Shown piece after piece: positions 26,940 through 36,209 of a stretch of 64,000 bases of DNA. Origin of the DNA: Microvirga ossetica (lineage in GTDB: Bacteria > Pseudomonadota > Alphaproteobacteria > Rhizobiales > Beijerinckiaceae). Below the pieces are notes generated by a model. It did no database searches and had not been told where the DNA came from. It saw nothing but the letters and a program-made list of their open reading frames with translations. Both the position numbers and the translations under genes were made by a program. How positions within the stretch are numbered: position 1 is the first letter of the stretch; every line of letters starts with the position of its first letter. Location: assembly GCF_002741015.1 (NCBI RefSeq), contig NZ_CP016616.1, positions 1,161,501 to 1,225,500 on the forward strand, read 5' to 3'.

Positions 26940-29900
26940 TTAGACCAAAATGACATCGCCCTGACTGAATGACAGTGGCTGCGGGTTCGAGTCCGCGTGC
27001 GACAGATCGTGAGCGACGCCTCCGTCGCTCACGGCATCATGAGGCGATTGTCCGTCATCGGATCCCGACACCACGCTTCCGAGATCCGCGGCCGAGGCTT
27101 GCGTTGCAGGATCAAGGGACACTGCATCTGGAGCTGTTCCTCCTTTGAAGGCCAACCCGTCATCGACGAGGACCGACCGGTCCGAGAATTGCATTTTCTC
27201 GATGTTGACGAGCGTGTCGGTGCCGTCTTTTCCCGTCTCGTCCGTGACGGTCAATGTGCCGTCGGCATTGTGTCGGATGGTATAGTTGTGGAAACGGCCC
27301 GAGAAGACGGCTGTGTCGAAATCCGCGAGCGGCCCGCCGAACGGATTGCCGTTGTCTCCGGTCAGATGATCGTTGCCCGCGCCGCCCTTGATCCAGTCGT
27401 CGCCTTCGTTCCCAAGCAGATCGTCGTCGCCGCTGCCGCCATCGATGTGGTCATTGTCGAGACCGCCGAAGGCCTCGTCGTCACCGGCACCGGCCGAGAT
27501 GCGGTCGCGCCCCTCGAGCCCGACGAGCAAATCGTCTCCGCGCCCGCCTTCCATGCTGTCGTCGCCACCCCCTCCCTTGAAGAAGTCGTCGCCGTCCTGG
27601 CCCGACATCCGGTCGTTGCCATCGTCGCCGATGAGCGCATCGTTGCCGAGACCTGCGACGAGCACATCGTTGCCGCCATCGCCCCAGAGCGTGTCATCGC
27701 CGTCACCGGCCTGCATCCGATCCGTCAGCTCCGTGCCGCCCATGACAACATGGGAATTGCCGCTGTAGTAGATCCAGCCGTCGCGCTGCACGACTCCACC
27801 CGCATCGCCCGTCTGATAGGTCGACGGATCATTCGCCTCGATCGTGAAATCGGGCACCGAGAAGACATCGAAGGGAAGATGTTTCGCGCCGGTGTTGCGC
27901 ATCACCAGTTCGGAGAAGGACGTTCCTTCGAGCTGAGTCAGGAAGTTCGTGCCCTCCAAACGCGACAGGTAGTAGAAGCGGTCACCATTCTGCAGCTTCT
28001 CCATCTGCGTCTCGAAGACGAAGTTGAATGTCGAACCGAGAAGGCCGCCGGAGGCCAAGGGCTTTTCGGCCAATCCTCCGATCCAGAGATCGATCTCGTC
28101 GACGCCCGTCTCCCGCCCTGCGAATTCACCGGTGCCATTCAGGAAGTCGGTGTCCGGTCCGGTGCTTTCGTTTTCCGGTGTTGCCGAATCATCGCTGCGA
28201 CCGAGGACGATCTCCATGGCGGCTTCACGCTTTTCCGCGGTTGTCGTCGCCGCGGCGAGAAGAGGATGACCGCCGTAGGCCGCGATGAAGTTGATCAGCG
28301 ATTCGGGATGGCGAATGTTGCCGCCGAACTCCGTCCAATTCTCGTAAGGCTTGAGATCGGAATCCCCCGTCCCGTCGAAGAATTTCTCGCGCACCGTGTT
28401 GAGGAATGGAATGCCCGTATCACGTCCTCGGGCGAGGTTGATGGCGGCAAGGTCGAGCGGCAATCCAAGGACGCTGTTGCGCAGGGCACCGGTCACGAAT
28501 TCGTCGATTTCGTTGCCTTGCTGGTTGGTAGCGCCGCGCACGATCTCCGCCGCCGCATTGCCGGATATGCCCTGCTGTGCATAGGCCACCGGATTCAGGA
28601 AAGCGCTCACGAGGCTTAATTGCTGATCGCCCGCCGTGCCGGGATCCGCATCGACAACGTTGCCATCGGCATCGATGCGGTCGACGGTCTCCCGCAGCAG
28701 GGAATGCCCGAAGCGATAGACCGTATGCGCGAACTCCGCCGCGATAGCGGGATCGATGGTGACGTCGTGCGCTTCGAACTCGTCGATGTTGGGCTGGATG
28801 CGCCGCGCGAAATTCTCGAACACCAGGTGCTGATACTGCATCTCGGTGCCGAAACGTGCGGCCTGGAACAGGCGCTCGCCATTCCATTCGCTCTCCTGGA
28901 TGCCATCGGTCACATCCGCTCCCGGCCGCAGCCACTGAGCGGCAAAGGCTGGATCGGCAGGAAGTTCGGCGCGGATCACATCCTTTATCTCGCCGAGCAA
29001 GCGGTTGTGCTCGGCGTGGAAGATGTGATGCACGGCCGTCAGGCCGATATTCTCGTTTCCGCGCCCGTCGCCGGTGATGAAATGCGCATCGAGAAGCTCG
29101 TTGTCGTAATTGCCGGTCGTATCCGAGCCGTCGAGATTGGCGAGGCTGACTTCGATATCGCCATCGGCGACCTTGCCGGTCGGGACAGCATCATGCGCGA
29201 TGTCGTCGAGGAAGGCATGCCCCGTATGGGCAGCGCCTGTCGTATCGATGGGAGCGGATGGATTGCCTTCGACGAGAACGTCGTCATCGGTGCCCGCGCG
29301 TCCGTCTTTCCCCGGAAGGACAAGCTGCGCGAAGCCGTTAGGACCGCGAATGAACTGGCCGTACTCGTCCGTCGCGAGCAGCGGAATACTGGTCACGTCC
29401 TCATCGGCAAGGTCGATGCCGAGCATGGTTCTGGCCTGGGCCTTGATATCGCCCCAGGTCGGGAGACCGCCGCCGGCATGATCGAGCAGGGCACCGGTAG
29501 CTACCGGCTTGCCGCTCGCATCGAGCACGTATTCGCGCAGAAACACCTGGTGCGAAGGATGCGAAGTGTAGGTCTGGTTCTGGTCGATGAACGGTGTGGT
29601 CTGATTGGTCTGCTCGTGGATATCATCCGCCGTGCCGACCTTCCCGTCGGGTCCCGGCTGATTGGTGGCCCGCGTCAGCACCATGAAGTTTTCCTTGCTG
29701 CCGGCCACATAGAGCGGATCGTCCGGCTGGAGCGGAATGAGAACCGCTCCGCTCTTCCCCTTGTTGACGAGGTCGAGACCGTGATCGAAGAACTGGCCGA
29801 ACAGGGTGAACCATTGATTGAACGGCGCCGCGTTGGCATCGGGCGCAACGTTCCCGATCAGTCCGTCCCCGTCCCCATCGGCGGCGAGCGCCGCGGGGTT

Positions 29901-30200
29901 GGTCTTTCCATTCTGATCGACGATCAGGTTGCTGATGGTCCGCGGCTGCGAATCCATCACCATGCCGCTGGCCTGTCCGTACGAGGTTCCGTTCTCGGCA
30001 ATGCGAAATTCGGGATCGGTCAGTCGCGGAAAGATATGATCCGCGGCGCCATAATCGTAATGACCGGTGACGATGCTGTTGCCCGCGCCGCTGACCGTTC
30101 GAATCCCGAACGGCAGGGACGGATCGCCGATCGGCGTATGCGCTTCGCTTGAGAGGATTTGTGCAAGAATGAAGTCGAGATCGGACCGTATGAGCAACAT
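26940..30200 (-). CDS. Secreted animal-type haem peroxidase with RTX repeats
   Basis: A 1,086-residue protein. Residues about 60-690 are an animal-type (An_peroxidase) domain: FGQFFDHGLDL holds the distal His and calcium-linked Asp, ENIGLTAVHHIFHAEHNRL is a core helix, and YRFGHSLLRETV holds the proximal His. Residues about 770-960 carry some 18 RTX nonapeptides (GDGDDTLWG, GGGGDDSME) that bind calcium, and the end LSFSQGDVILV resembles a type I secretion signal. The start is MLLIRSDLD, with GAGGAG seven bases upstream. No exporter is nearby. Related bacterial peroxicins/peroxidases use halides; the substrate here is unknown. Confidence 0.9.
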   Translation of the reverse strand: MLLIRSDLDFILAQILSSEAHTPIGDPSLPFGIRTVSGAGNSIVTGHYDYGAADHIFPRLTDPEFRIAENGTSYGQASGMVMDSQPRTISNLIVDQNGKTNPAALAADGDGDGLIGNVAPDANAAPFNQWFTLFGQFFDHGLDLVNKGKSGAVLIPLQPDDPLYVAGSKENFMVLTRATNQPGPDGKVGTADDIHEQTNQTTPFIDQNQTYTSHPSHQVFLREYVLDASGKPVATGALLDHAGGGLPTWGDIKAQARTMLGIDLADEDVTSIPLLATDEYGQFIRGPNGFAQLVLPGKDGRAGTDDDVLVEGNPSAPIDTTGAAHTGHAFLDDIAHDAVPTGKVADGDIEVSLANLDGSDTTGNYDNELLDAHFITGDGRGNENIGLTAVHHIFHAEHNRLLGEIKDVIRAELPADPAFAAQWLRPGADVTDGIQESEWNGERLFQAARFGTEMQYQHLVFENFARRIQPNIDEFEAHDVTIDPAIAAEFAHTVYRFGHSLLRETVDRIDADGNVVDADPGTAGDQQLSLVSAFLNPVAYAQQGISGNAAAEIVRGATNQQGNEIDEFVTGALRNSVLGLPLDLAAINLARGRDTGIPFLNTVREKFFDGTGDSDLKPYENWTEFGGNIRHPESLINFIAAYGGHPLLAAATTTAEKREAAMEIVLGRSDDSATPENESTGPDTDFLNGTGEFAGRETGVDEIDLWIGGLAEKPLASGGLLGSTFNFVFETQMEKLQNGDRFYYLSRLEGTNFLTQLEGTSFSELVMRNTGAKHLPFDVFSVPDFTIEANDPSTYQTGDAGGVVQRDGWIYYSGNSHVVMGGTELTDRMQAGDGDDTLWGDGGNDVLVAGLGNDALIGDDGNDRMSGQDGDDFFKGGGGDDSMEGGRGDDLLVGLEGRDRISAGAGDDEAFGGLDNDHIDGGSGDDDLLGNEGDDWIKGGAGNDHLTGDNGNPFGGPLADFDTAVFSGRFHNYTIRHNADGTLTVTDETGKDGTDTLVNIEKMQFSDRSVLVDDGLAFKGGTAPDAVSLDPATQASAADLGSVVSGSDDGQSPHDAVSDGGVAHDLSHADSNPQPLSFSQGDVILV

Positions 30201-30904
30201 GACATGTCTCCTCGGGATTGGTCCGGCGGGACGGAGGAGTAGGGCCATGCTTTGTGGCGAGGATAAGTTAAAAAATCGCCGAAAATACTACTATTTTCGA
30301 TCTATTACTTATCTAAATCGACAATTCTGCATATTTTATGCAAGTGACGCGCACTTCATGCAAAATAAGATAGATTTATATTAAAGTAGTAAACTATGTT
30401 TACTGAAAATATCTTATTGAATATCGGCAATTGCGCTCATGACGAGCAGGTCTGAGCGAAGCTGTTTCCAGATAGAAAAGGATGTATCGACAGCTTTGGC
30501 CTATGCTAGCTCAGCTTAACGCACGGTCGGGTTAATCCCTCGGTAGAAGAGAATGCGCCCGCGCTTTTCGGTTCAACCGATCAAATGCGAATCAATCCAA
30601 TAGAAGACGCCGTATGGCCAAGCCGGACACATGGCCGGATTCGGGGTCCAAGCAACAGTCTATCCTCACACCCAGTATTTCGCTCAAGGCTGGCCGGCAT
30701 CACAACCGGAAGAGCAGCAAAGGCATCAGGCAGCCAGACGACTGCCTTCCGCTCCACACCAAGACAGCTAAGCCGATCGCGCGGCGAATCTAACGTGTTG
30801 CGCTTGAAAAGCTGTCTGCCGGCATCCGCGCCGGACGATGCGCCGCTCGAAAAGGGCGCATCGGAAGAAGCCTAAAAGTGCTTCTCGCTTACAGGCCAGA
30901 GGCT
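30201..30904. other. AT-rich intergenic region upstream of the peroxidase gene
   Basis: About 700 bp with no convincing gene. The part next to the peroxidase (30260-30420) is strikingly AT-rich for this genome and should hold its promoter. Only weak frames such as 30585-30875 are present; their composition does not look coding. Confidence 0.5.
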
Positions 30905-31492
30905 CTAGCGGACGATGACCTTCGTGTTCGCCGGAACACGGTTGTAGAGGTCGATCACGTCGATGTTGCGCATCCGGATGCAGCCTGAGGACACCGCGTG
31001 GCCGATCTTCTCGGGCTCGTTGGTGCCGTGAATGCGATAGAGCGTGTCCTTGTTGCCCTCGTACAGATAAAGAGCGCGTGCGCCGAGGGGATTGTCCGGG
31101 CCGCCCTTTGTGTACTGCACGTGGGGCCAGCGCGCTTTCATCTCTGCCGGCGGGTTCCAGTCGGGCCATTCCGCCTTGCGCGCGATGCTCGCCGTGCCGG
31201 TCCAGCCATAGGCCTCGTCGCCCACGGCCACGCCGTAGCGAATCGCCTTGCGGTTGGGCTGCACGAGATAGAGCTGACGCTCCTTCGTATCCACGACGAT
31301 GGTGCCGGGCGCCTCCCCGGTAGGATCGTCGATCACATAGCGCCCGAAGCGCGGATCGTCCTCCGCCTTCGGAACGCGCGCAATCCATTCGGCGTCGCGG
31401 GCCGAGACCTGGGGATCGGGGATGCCCTTGTAATTGCACCCGGCGAGGACCGCGATCGTTGCCAAAAGAAGGGGCAGTCGGAATAGACGCAT
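30905..31492 (-). CDS. L,D-transpeptidase (YkuD family) lipoprotein
   Basis: A 195-residue cell-wall enzyme that makes 3-3 crosslinks or attaches proteins to peptidoglycan. The signal MRLFRLPLLLATIAVLAGC has lipobox LAGC, anchoring the protein in the membrane. The catalytic motif is IHGTNEPEKIGHAVSSGCIRM (about residues 162-182), with His and nucleophilic Cys in HxxxxxxxxxSxGCIR(M). An upstream start at 31525 is open but lies before the signal. Divergent from the deacetylase gene. Confidence 0.93.
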   Translation of the reverse strand: MRLFRLPLLLATIAVLAGCNYKGIPDPQVSARDAEWIARVPKAEDDPRFGRYVIDDPTGEAPGTIVVDTKERQLYLVQPNRKAIRYGVAVGDEAYGWTGTASIARKAEWPDWNPPAEMKARWPHVQYTKGGPDNPLGARALYLYEGNKDTLYRIHGTNEPEKIGHAVSSGCIRMRNIDVIDLYNRVPANTKVIVR

Positions 31493-31674
31493 CGTGTAAA
31501 GCTCTGCAGGCTCAATTATGGCCAAGATTCATTCCGGGCGGGTTATAGTCCGCGACGGAGTGAAGTCGAATCGAAACACACCATGACACGGCTCGGCTCC
31601 GGAAAGTGTTGCATCGCAACAACATGGACAGGTGCTCGTGACGCTGCGACACTGGCGGCGCCCCTCTTGCAAGA

Positions 31675-32622
31675 ATGCCCATGTCCACGCTCTACATCGC
31701 CCATCCGGCCAGCCTCGATCACCTGACACCGCTTGGACATCCCGAACGGCCCGACCGCATCCGCGCCATCGAGCGCGCCCTGGAAAAGGAGCGCTTCACC
31801 GCGCTCGTCCGGGAGCAGGCGCCGATGGCGGAGACAGAGAGTGTCGCGCTCGCTCATCCGGAACCATACATCCTCCGGCTGCGCGAGATCAGCCCCCGAG
31901 AAGGGGTAGTCAGGATCGACGAGGACACGGTGATGTCGCCGGGAACCTACGAGGCCGCCCTGCGCGGCGCCGGCGGTGCGGTGCTGGCCGTCGACGAGGT
32001 CATGTCCGGGCGGGCGACCAACGCCTTCGTGGCCATGCGCCCGCCGGGACACCATGCCGAGCGCGTCCGAGCCATGGGGTTCTGCTTCTTCAACAACGCC
32101 GCCATCGCCGCCCGCCATGCCCAGGCGAAGCACGGTGCCGAGCGCGTCGCGATCTTCGATTGGGACGTGCATCACGGCAACGGCACGCAGGACATCCTCT
32201 GGTCGGACGCGAGCGTGCTTTATTGCTCGACCCACGAGGCGCCGCTCTATCCGGGGACCGGCGCGATCTCGGAAAGGGGCGAGCACGGCACCATCGTCAA
32301 CGCCCCCTTGAGGGCCGGCGATGGCAGCGAGGCGTTCCGCGAGGCGGTGGACACCGTCATCCTCCCCCGCATCGATGCCTTCTCGCCGGACCTGATCGTG
32401 ATCTCCGCCGGCTTCGATGCCCATTGGCGCGATCCGCTGGCGGGCCTGAACCTCACCGAATCGGATTTCGCCTGGGCGACCCAGAAGCTGATGGATCTGG
32501 CCGAGCGTCATTGCGGCCGGCGGATCGTCTCCGTTCTTGAAGGCGGCTACGACCTCGAGGGGCTCGCGAAGTCTACGGCGTTTCACCTCGATGCCCTCAT
32601 GGGGCGTGAGACGGGCGCTTAG
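31675..32622 (+). CDS. Histone deacetylase-family (AcuC/HdaH-like) hydrolase
   Basis: A 315-residue zinc amidohydrolase. Active-site motifs are intact: RPPGHHAE (two general-base His, about 122-129), DWDVHHGNGTQ (zinc Asp and His, about 162-172), STHEAPLYPGTG and SAGFDAHWRDP (zinc Asp), with GGYDLEGLA near the end. Bacterial members remove acetyl groups from polyamines or small amides and some proteins. Start at ATG 31675 or 31681. Monocistronic. Confidence 0.92.
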   Translation: MPMSTLYIAHPASLDHLTPLGHPERPDRIRAIERALEKERFTALVREQAPMAETESVALAHPEPYILRLREISPREGVVRIDEDTVMSPGTYEAALRGAGGAVLAVDEVMSGRATNAFVAMRPPGHHAERVRAMGFCFFNNAAIAARHAQAKHGAERVAIFDWDVHHGNGTQDILWSDASVLYCSTHEAPLYPGTGAISERGEHGTIVNAPLRAGDGSEAFREAVDTVILPRIDAFSPDLIVISAGFDAHWRDPLAGLNLTESDFAWATQKLMDLAERHCGRRIVSVLEGGYDLEGLAKSTAFHLDALMGRETGA

Positions 32623-32636
32623 TCTTGAAGCCTTAC

Positions 32637-32779
32637 TGTCATTCCGGGGCGGCCAAAGGCCGAGCCCGGAATCCATAAACACGTCGTTTCAAGAAAGACT
32701 GCGGAACGTCGTGCCTCTTTCGGAACCGTCAGCGGCTATGGATTCCGGGCTCGCGCCAGAGGCGCGCCCCGGAATGACA
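32637..32779. repeat. Palindromic intergenic element, TGTCATTCCGG family
   Basis: Ends TGTCATTCCGGGGC and GCCCCGGAATGACA are inverted repeats, and inner arms CCCGGAATCCATA/TATGGATTCCGGG are also complementary, so about 143 bp can form a branched hairpin. It lies between convergent genes, where it may act as a bidirectional terminator. Related degenerate copies occur at 35790-36012. Confidence 0.75.
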
Positions 32780-32796
32780 GAGTTTGAGACAGCATC

Positions 32797-34086
32797 TCAA
32801 CACTCGATGTGTTCCTCGCCGAGCAGCTCGATGCCGAAGCCGGAGAGGCCCACATAGGAGCGGCTCGAGGTCGCGAGATTGCGGATGGAGGCGACGCCGA
32901 GGTCCTTCAGGATCTGCGCGCCGAGGCCGATCTCGCGCCACTGGCTCGAGCGCATGGTCTCCGAAGCCGACTCCTCGTGCTCCGAAAAGGACGTGGTCGG
33001 CACGCCCGCGGTTCCGTCGCGCAGATAAACCAGGACGCCCCTGCCCTCCTTGACGAAACGCTGCAGGGCCGCGTTCACCGTCTTGCCGCCCTCGAACACG
33101 TCGGTGAGCGCATTGGCGCGGTGCAGGCGCACGGGGATGTTCGTGCCGTCGCCGATCCGACCGTGGACAAGCGCCATGTGCTGCACGCTGTCGAAGGGGG
33201 TCGAATAGGCATAGCCGGTGAACGGCCCCCACTCGGTCTCGACCGGAAACGTCCCGATGCGCTCCACGAGCTTCTCGCGTGCCTGGCGATAGGCGATGAG
33301 ATCGGCGACCGAGATGCGCCGCAAGCTGTGCTTCTCGGCGAAGGCGTCGATCTGCACGCCCTTCATCACCGTGCCGTCATCGTTGGCGAGTTCGCAGATC
33401 ACGCCAACGGGCGGCAGGTTGGCGAGCTTGCACAGGTCGACGGCCGCTTCCGTGTGGCCCGAGCGCATGAGCACGCCGCCGTCCTTGGCGATCAGCGGGA
33501 AGACGTGGCCGGGACGGACGAAATCGGCCGCGCCCATGTTGTGGTTGGCGAGCGCGCGTACGGTGTTCGAGCGCTGCTCGGCGGAGATGCCGGTGGTCAG
33601 CCCATGCTTCACGTCGACCGTGACGGTGAAGGCGGTGCCCAGCGGCGCGTCGTTCGAGGCGACCATCGGATCGAGGCGCAGGCGGCGGGCTTCCGCGACG
33701 GTGAGCGGTGCGCAGACGATGCCGCAGGTGTTGCGGATGATGAAGGCCATCTTTTCCGGCGTGCAGAGCGAGGCTGCGACGATCAGGTCGCCCTCGTTCT
33801 CGCGGTCGTCGTCGTCCGTGACGATGACGATTTCACCGCGAGCGAAAGCCTCGATGGCTTCGGTGACGGAATGGGACATCAGGGTCTCCTGAGCGGATGC
33901 GGGCAGAAAATCGTTCGGGGTGACGGCTCCGCGGGTTTCACGGGCGATCAATTGCGCCGTGTCGCGGGACAGCCAAGCCTGGGCCGAGTTGCACAGCTGG
34001 GTCACGGCGCCGGGCGTGACGCCGATCCGCCGCGCGAATTCCACGCGCGACATGCCATTGCGGGATAGCCACTGAGCCAGTCTCAT
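32797..34086 (-). CDS. ribB: 3,4-dihydroxy-2-butanone-4-phosphate synthase with N-terminal HTH and degenerate RibA domain
   Basis: A 429-residue three-part protein. Residues 1-60 form a Cro/CI-like HTH (EFARRIGVTPGAVTQLCNS). Residues 70-275 are a complete RibB making the riboflavin precursor from ribulose 5-phosphate: DDDDRENEGDLIVAA, RPGHVFPL and GHTEAAVDLCKL. Residues 280-429 resemble GTP cyclohydrolase II, but the zinc-cysteine region reads HRANALTDVFEGGKTVN with no cysteine, so RibA activity should be absent (RibBX-like). An internal ATG at 33879 with AGGAGA in front would give RibB without the HTH. A perfect palindrome lies 26 bp upstream of the longer start. Confidence 0.9.
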   Translation of the reverse strand: MRLAQWLSRNGMSRVEFARRIGVTPGAVTQLCNSAQAWLSRDTAQLIARETRGAVTPNDFLPASAQETLMSHSVTEAIEAFARGEIVIVTDDDDRENEGDLIVAASLCTPEKMAFIIRNTCGIVCAPLTVAEARRLRLDPMVASNDAPLGTAFTVTVDVKHGLTTGISAEQRSNTVRALANHNMGAADFVRPGHVFPLIAKDGGVLMRSGHTEAAVDLCKLANLPPVGVICELANDDGTVMKGVQIDAFAEKHSLRRISVADLIAYRQAREKLVERIGTFPVETEWGPFTGYAYSTPFDSVQHMALVHGRIGDGTNIPVRLHRANALTDVFEGGKTVNAALQRFVKEGRGVLVYLRDGTAGVPTTSFSEHEESASETMRSSQWREIGLGAQILKDLGVASIRNLATSSRSYVGLSGFGIELLGEEHIEC

Positions 34087-34111
34087 GCCCGGAGGTTTAG
34101 TCGAAGAGAGG

Positions 34112-34130
34112 ATTTTAGTAAAACTAAAAT
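34112..34130. promoter_or_regulatory. Palindrome upstream of the HTH-ribB gene
   Basis: ATTTTAGT and ACTAAAAT are perfect inverted arms separated by AAA; an extra half-site TTTAGT lies at 34096-34101. The AT-rich site stands in the only plausible promoter region of the gene, whose own product carries an HTH. It is also upstream of no other start codon (aroC ends at 34176). Autoregulation is inferred. Confidence 0.6.
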
Positions 34131-34175
34131 TTGCTGACCGCGCTTTGCATAAATGCCTTTAGCAGAACAGCAAGC

Positions 34176-35291
34176 TCACCCTCCGAACGGCCAGGGTGCG
34201 CTCTCGCCCACCTGTCCGCGATGGCGCAGGAACTGGTCGGCCAGGACGCAGGCGACCATGGCCTCGCCCACCGGCACGGCCCGGATGCCGACGCATGGGT
34301 CGTGCCGGCCCTTGGTCCGGACCTCGGCCTCGCCTCCCGAGCGGGTGACGCTGGCGCGGGGGGTGAGGATCGAGGAGGTCGGCTTCACCGCGAAGCGGCA
34401 CACCACGGGCTGGCCGGTGGAGATGCCGCCGAGCACGCCGCCGGCATGGTTCGAGAGGAAGGTCGGCGCACCCCGGTTGCCCGGGCGCATCTCGTCCGCA
34501 TTCTCCTCGCCGCGGAGCGTCGCCGCCGCGAAGCCGTCGCCGATCTCGACACCCTTGACCGCGTTGATCGACATCAGCGCCGCGGCGAGTTCCCCATCGA
34601 GCTTGCCGTAGATCGGCGCGCCGAGGCCCGCCGGCACGCCTTCGGCCACGATCTCGAGCACGGCGCCGATGGAGGAGCCGTGCTTGCGCAGGCCGTCGAG
34701 ATATTCCTCGTAGAATTGCGCCGCCTTCGCATCGGGGCAGAAGAAGGGGTTGCGGGAAATCTCGTCCCAATCCCAGTTGCCGCGGTCGATGGCATGCGGG
34801 CCCATCTGCACGAGGGCTCCGCGGATCGTGACGCCGGGCAGAACCTTTCGGGCGATGGCGCCTGCGGCCACGCGGGCTGCCGTCTCGCGGGCCGAAGAGC
34901 GGCCGCCGCCGCGATAATCGCGGATGCCGTATTTCACGTCGTAAGTGAAATCGGCGTGGCCGGGACGATAGGAGTTCTTGATCTCCGAATAATCCTTGGA
35001 GCGCTGGTCCACGTTCTCGATCAGGAGCGCGATAGGCGTGCCGGTGGTGACCTGCCTGCCCGTGCGCTCGTCGGTGAACACGCCGGAGAGGATCTTCACC
35101 TGGTCGGGCTCCTGGCGCTGCGTCGTGAAGCGCGACTGGCCCGGCCGGCGCCGGTCGAGCTCTCCTTGAATCTCCTCCACCTCGAGGGGAATCATGGGCG
35201 GGCAGCCGTCGACCACGCAGCCGAGCGCGGGGCCATGGCTCTCGCCGAAGGTGGTGACGCGGAACAGGTGGCCGAACGTGTTGTGGGACAT
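34176..35291 (-). CDS. aroC: Chorismate synthase
   Basis: A 371-residue FMN-dependent enzyme converting EPSP to chorismate, the last common step of aromatic amino acid synthesis. The signatures [16 protein letters not shown] (about 16-31), [36 protein letters not shown] (about 105-140, shown here only as the region) and [14 protein letters not shown] end are present. Length is usual. It is followed on the same strand by the HTH-ribB gene after about 90 bp. Confidence 0.96.
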   Translation of the reverse strand: MSHNTFGHLFRVTTFGESHGPALGCVVDGCPPMIPLEVEEIQGELDRRRPGQSRFTTQRQEPDQVKILSGVFTDERTGRQVTTGTPIALLIENVDQRSKDYSEIKNSYRPGHADFTYDVKYGIRDYRGGGRSSARETAARVAAGAIARKVLPGVTIRGALVQMGPHAIDRGNWDWDEISRNPFFCPDAKAAQFYEEYLDGLRKHGSSIGAVLEIVAEGVPAGLGAPIYGKLDGELAAALMSINAVKGVEIGDGFAAATLRGEENADEMRPGNRGAPTFLSNHAGGVLGGISTGQPVVCRFAVKPTSSILTPRASVTRSGGEAEVRTKGRHDPCVGIRAVPVGEAMVACVLADQFLRHRGQVGESAPWPFGG

Positions 35292-35309
35292 GGCGCTTCT
35301 TCAGGGTTC

Positions 35310-35690
35310 AAGGCGTCTTAGAACCAAAGCGCTCCGGTGTCACGCTTGGCCAGCACCTGTGGGCCCGCAGCGATGTGCTGCGAGCCTTTGGGTAATCGAG
35401 GGTGGCGCGAAGGGCGGCCCGGCTCGATGATGCATGGTGTGAAATGGAAGAGCCGGGAGGCCGCTTCGCGCACGGCTTTTTTAGGCGGACAGGCGGTGCC
35501 GGTTCGGCGACTGCGCCAGGCGGGAACCGCAAGGTCAGCGGGGGCCTGGGACCAATCCCTATTCAGCGGCACGCAGCCTGGGCCTCCCGTCGACAGGTTT
35601 GCGAGACCTGTCACGGGACCGTGCCTGCTCCCACACTGCGACGCCTCGCGAGCGCGCCCCTCGTCAGGAGCAGATCTTGCGCAAGGGTAT
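35310..35690 (-). ncRNA. Candidate structured RNA (possibly 6S-like), unassigned
   Basis: The region after the promoter at 35686-35714 has no convincing gene but many pairing blocks. Reading minus-strand: an apical hairpin GACAGGT/ACCTGTC with outer CCCGT/ACGGG, then GGCACG/CGTGCC, then an asymmetric internal loop, then TGGGA/TCCCA and GGGGC/GCCCC. A closing stem, a bubble and a long end-hairpin are the layout of 6S RNA, but no sequence signature was recognised and the 3' end is undefined. tmRNA, RNase P and cobalamin-riboswitch motifs were looked for and not found. Confidence 0.35.
35402..35482 (+). terminator. Long hairpin followed by T6
   Basis: GTGGCGCGAAGGGCGGCC with CGGCTC (35402-35425) pairs with GAGCCG and GGCCGCTTCGCGCAC (35450-35473), about 20 pairs with small bulges and a 24-base loop; GGC and TTTTTT (35477-35482) follow on the plus strand. 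No plus-strand gene lies upstream, so it either ends an unknown small transcript or forms part of the candidate RNA on the other strand. Confidence 0.45.
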
Positions 35691-35714
35691 AGCTAAGATT
35701 GGTAATGATGTCAA
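35686..35714 (-). promoter_or_regulatory. Strong sigma70-type promoter with no coding gene downstream
   Basis: On the minus strand TTGACA (35714-35709) is separated by exactly 17 bases from TATACC (35691-35686), with the CTTGAC form liked by alphaproteobacteria. Transcription should start near 35679 and run left toward aroC, about 390 bp away. Confidence 0.6.
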
Positions 35715-35789
35715 GAACAAAGTGAGAACATAACGTTGCCCGCGCTCTTCCGCTCGCCCCTCTCGTCGCCCTCTCGTCACACTCCCACT

Positions 35790-36012
35790 GTCATGGCCGG
35801 CCTTGTGCCGGCCATCCCGACTCGAAGAGCGCCGCGCCTCTCGCATCGGGATCACCGGCACGAGGCCGGTGATGACGTGGGTGGGTGAGGCGAACCGTCA
35901 GTGTCATGCTTGGCCAGAGCGCAGCCATCGGAGGGGAAGGGAATCCATTGACCCGCCGAGCCTGTGAGGGGATCCCCTTCCCGGCCTTACGGCCGCCGGG
36001 GATGACACTCGG
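35790..36012. repeat. Degenerate palindromic intergenic elements (two adjacent)
   Basis: ACTGTCATGGCCGGCC with GGCCGGTGATGAC (about 35790-35880) and AGTGTCATGCTTGGCC with CCGGGGATGACACT (about 35900-36012) are inverted pairs resembling the 32637 element. A further hairpin arm, CCCTCTCCCGGCCGGGAGAGGG, stands near 36127-36151. The 920 bp between aroC and kup hold no recognisable protein gene. Confidence 0.55.
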
Positions 36013-36209
36013 GTCTCTCCTCCCCTGATGGGAGTGAGAGTTTGAGGTTTTCAGGACAGGGCACCACCTGCCCCTGACAAAAGCGTCAATCGCAGCACCC
36101 TCTCCGACACCGACCTTTCCCTCACCCCGACCCTCTCCCGGCCGGGAGAGGGAGAAGGCCGCGAGATTCATTCCGCCCTGCGGCTGCGGTGAATGACACC
36201 CACATCTTG

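Noticed and set aside
35310..35690. tmRNA, RNase P RNA or cobalamin riboswitch
   Set aside because: No ANDN-type tag reading frame, no GAGGAAAGTCCGGGC-like P RNA core, no B12 box; only general folding supports an RNA.
35337..35696. Open frames of 90-120 codons on both strands between aroC and the repeats
   Set aside because: Composition is Arg/Pro/Gly-rich shadow-like, starts lack ribosome sites, and the region has RNA-like pairing with a promoter on the other strand.
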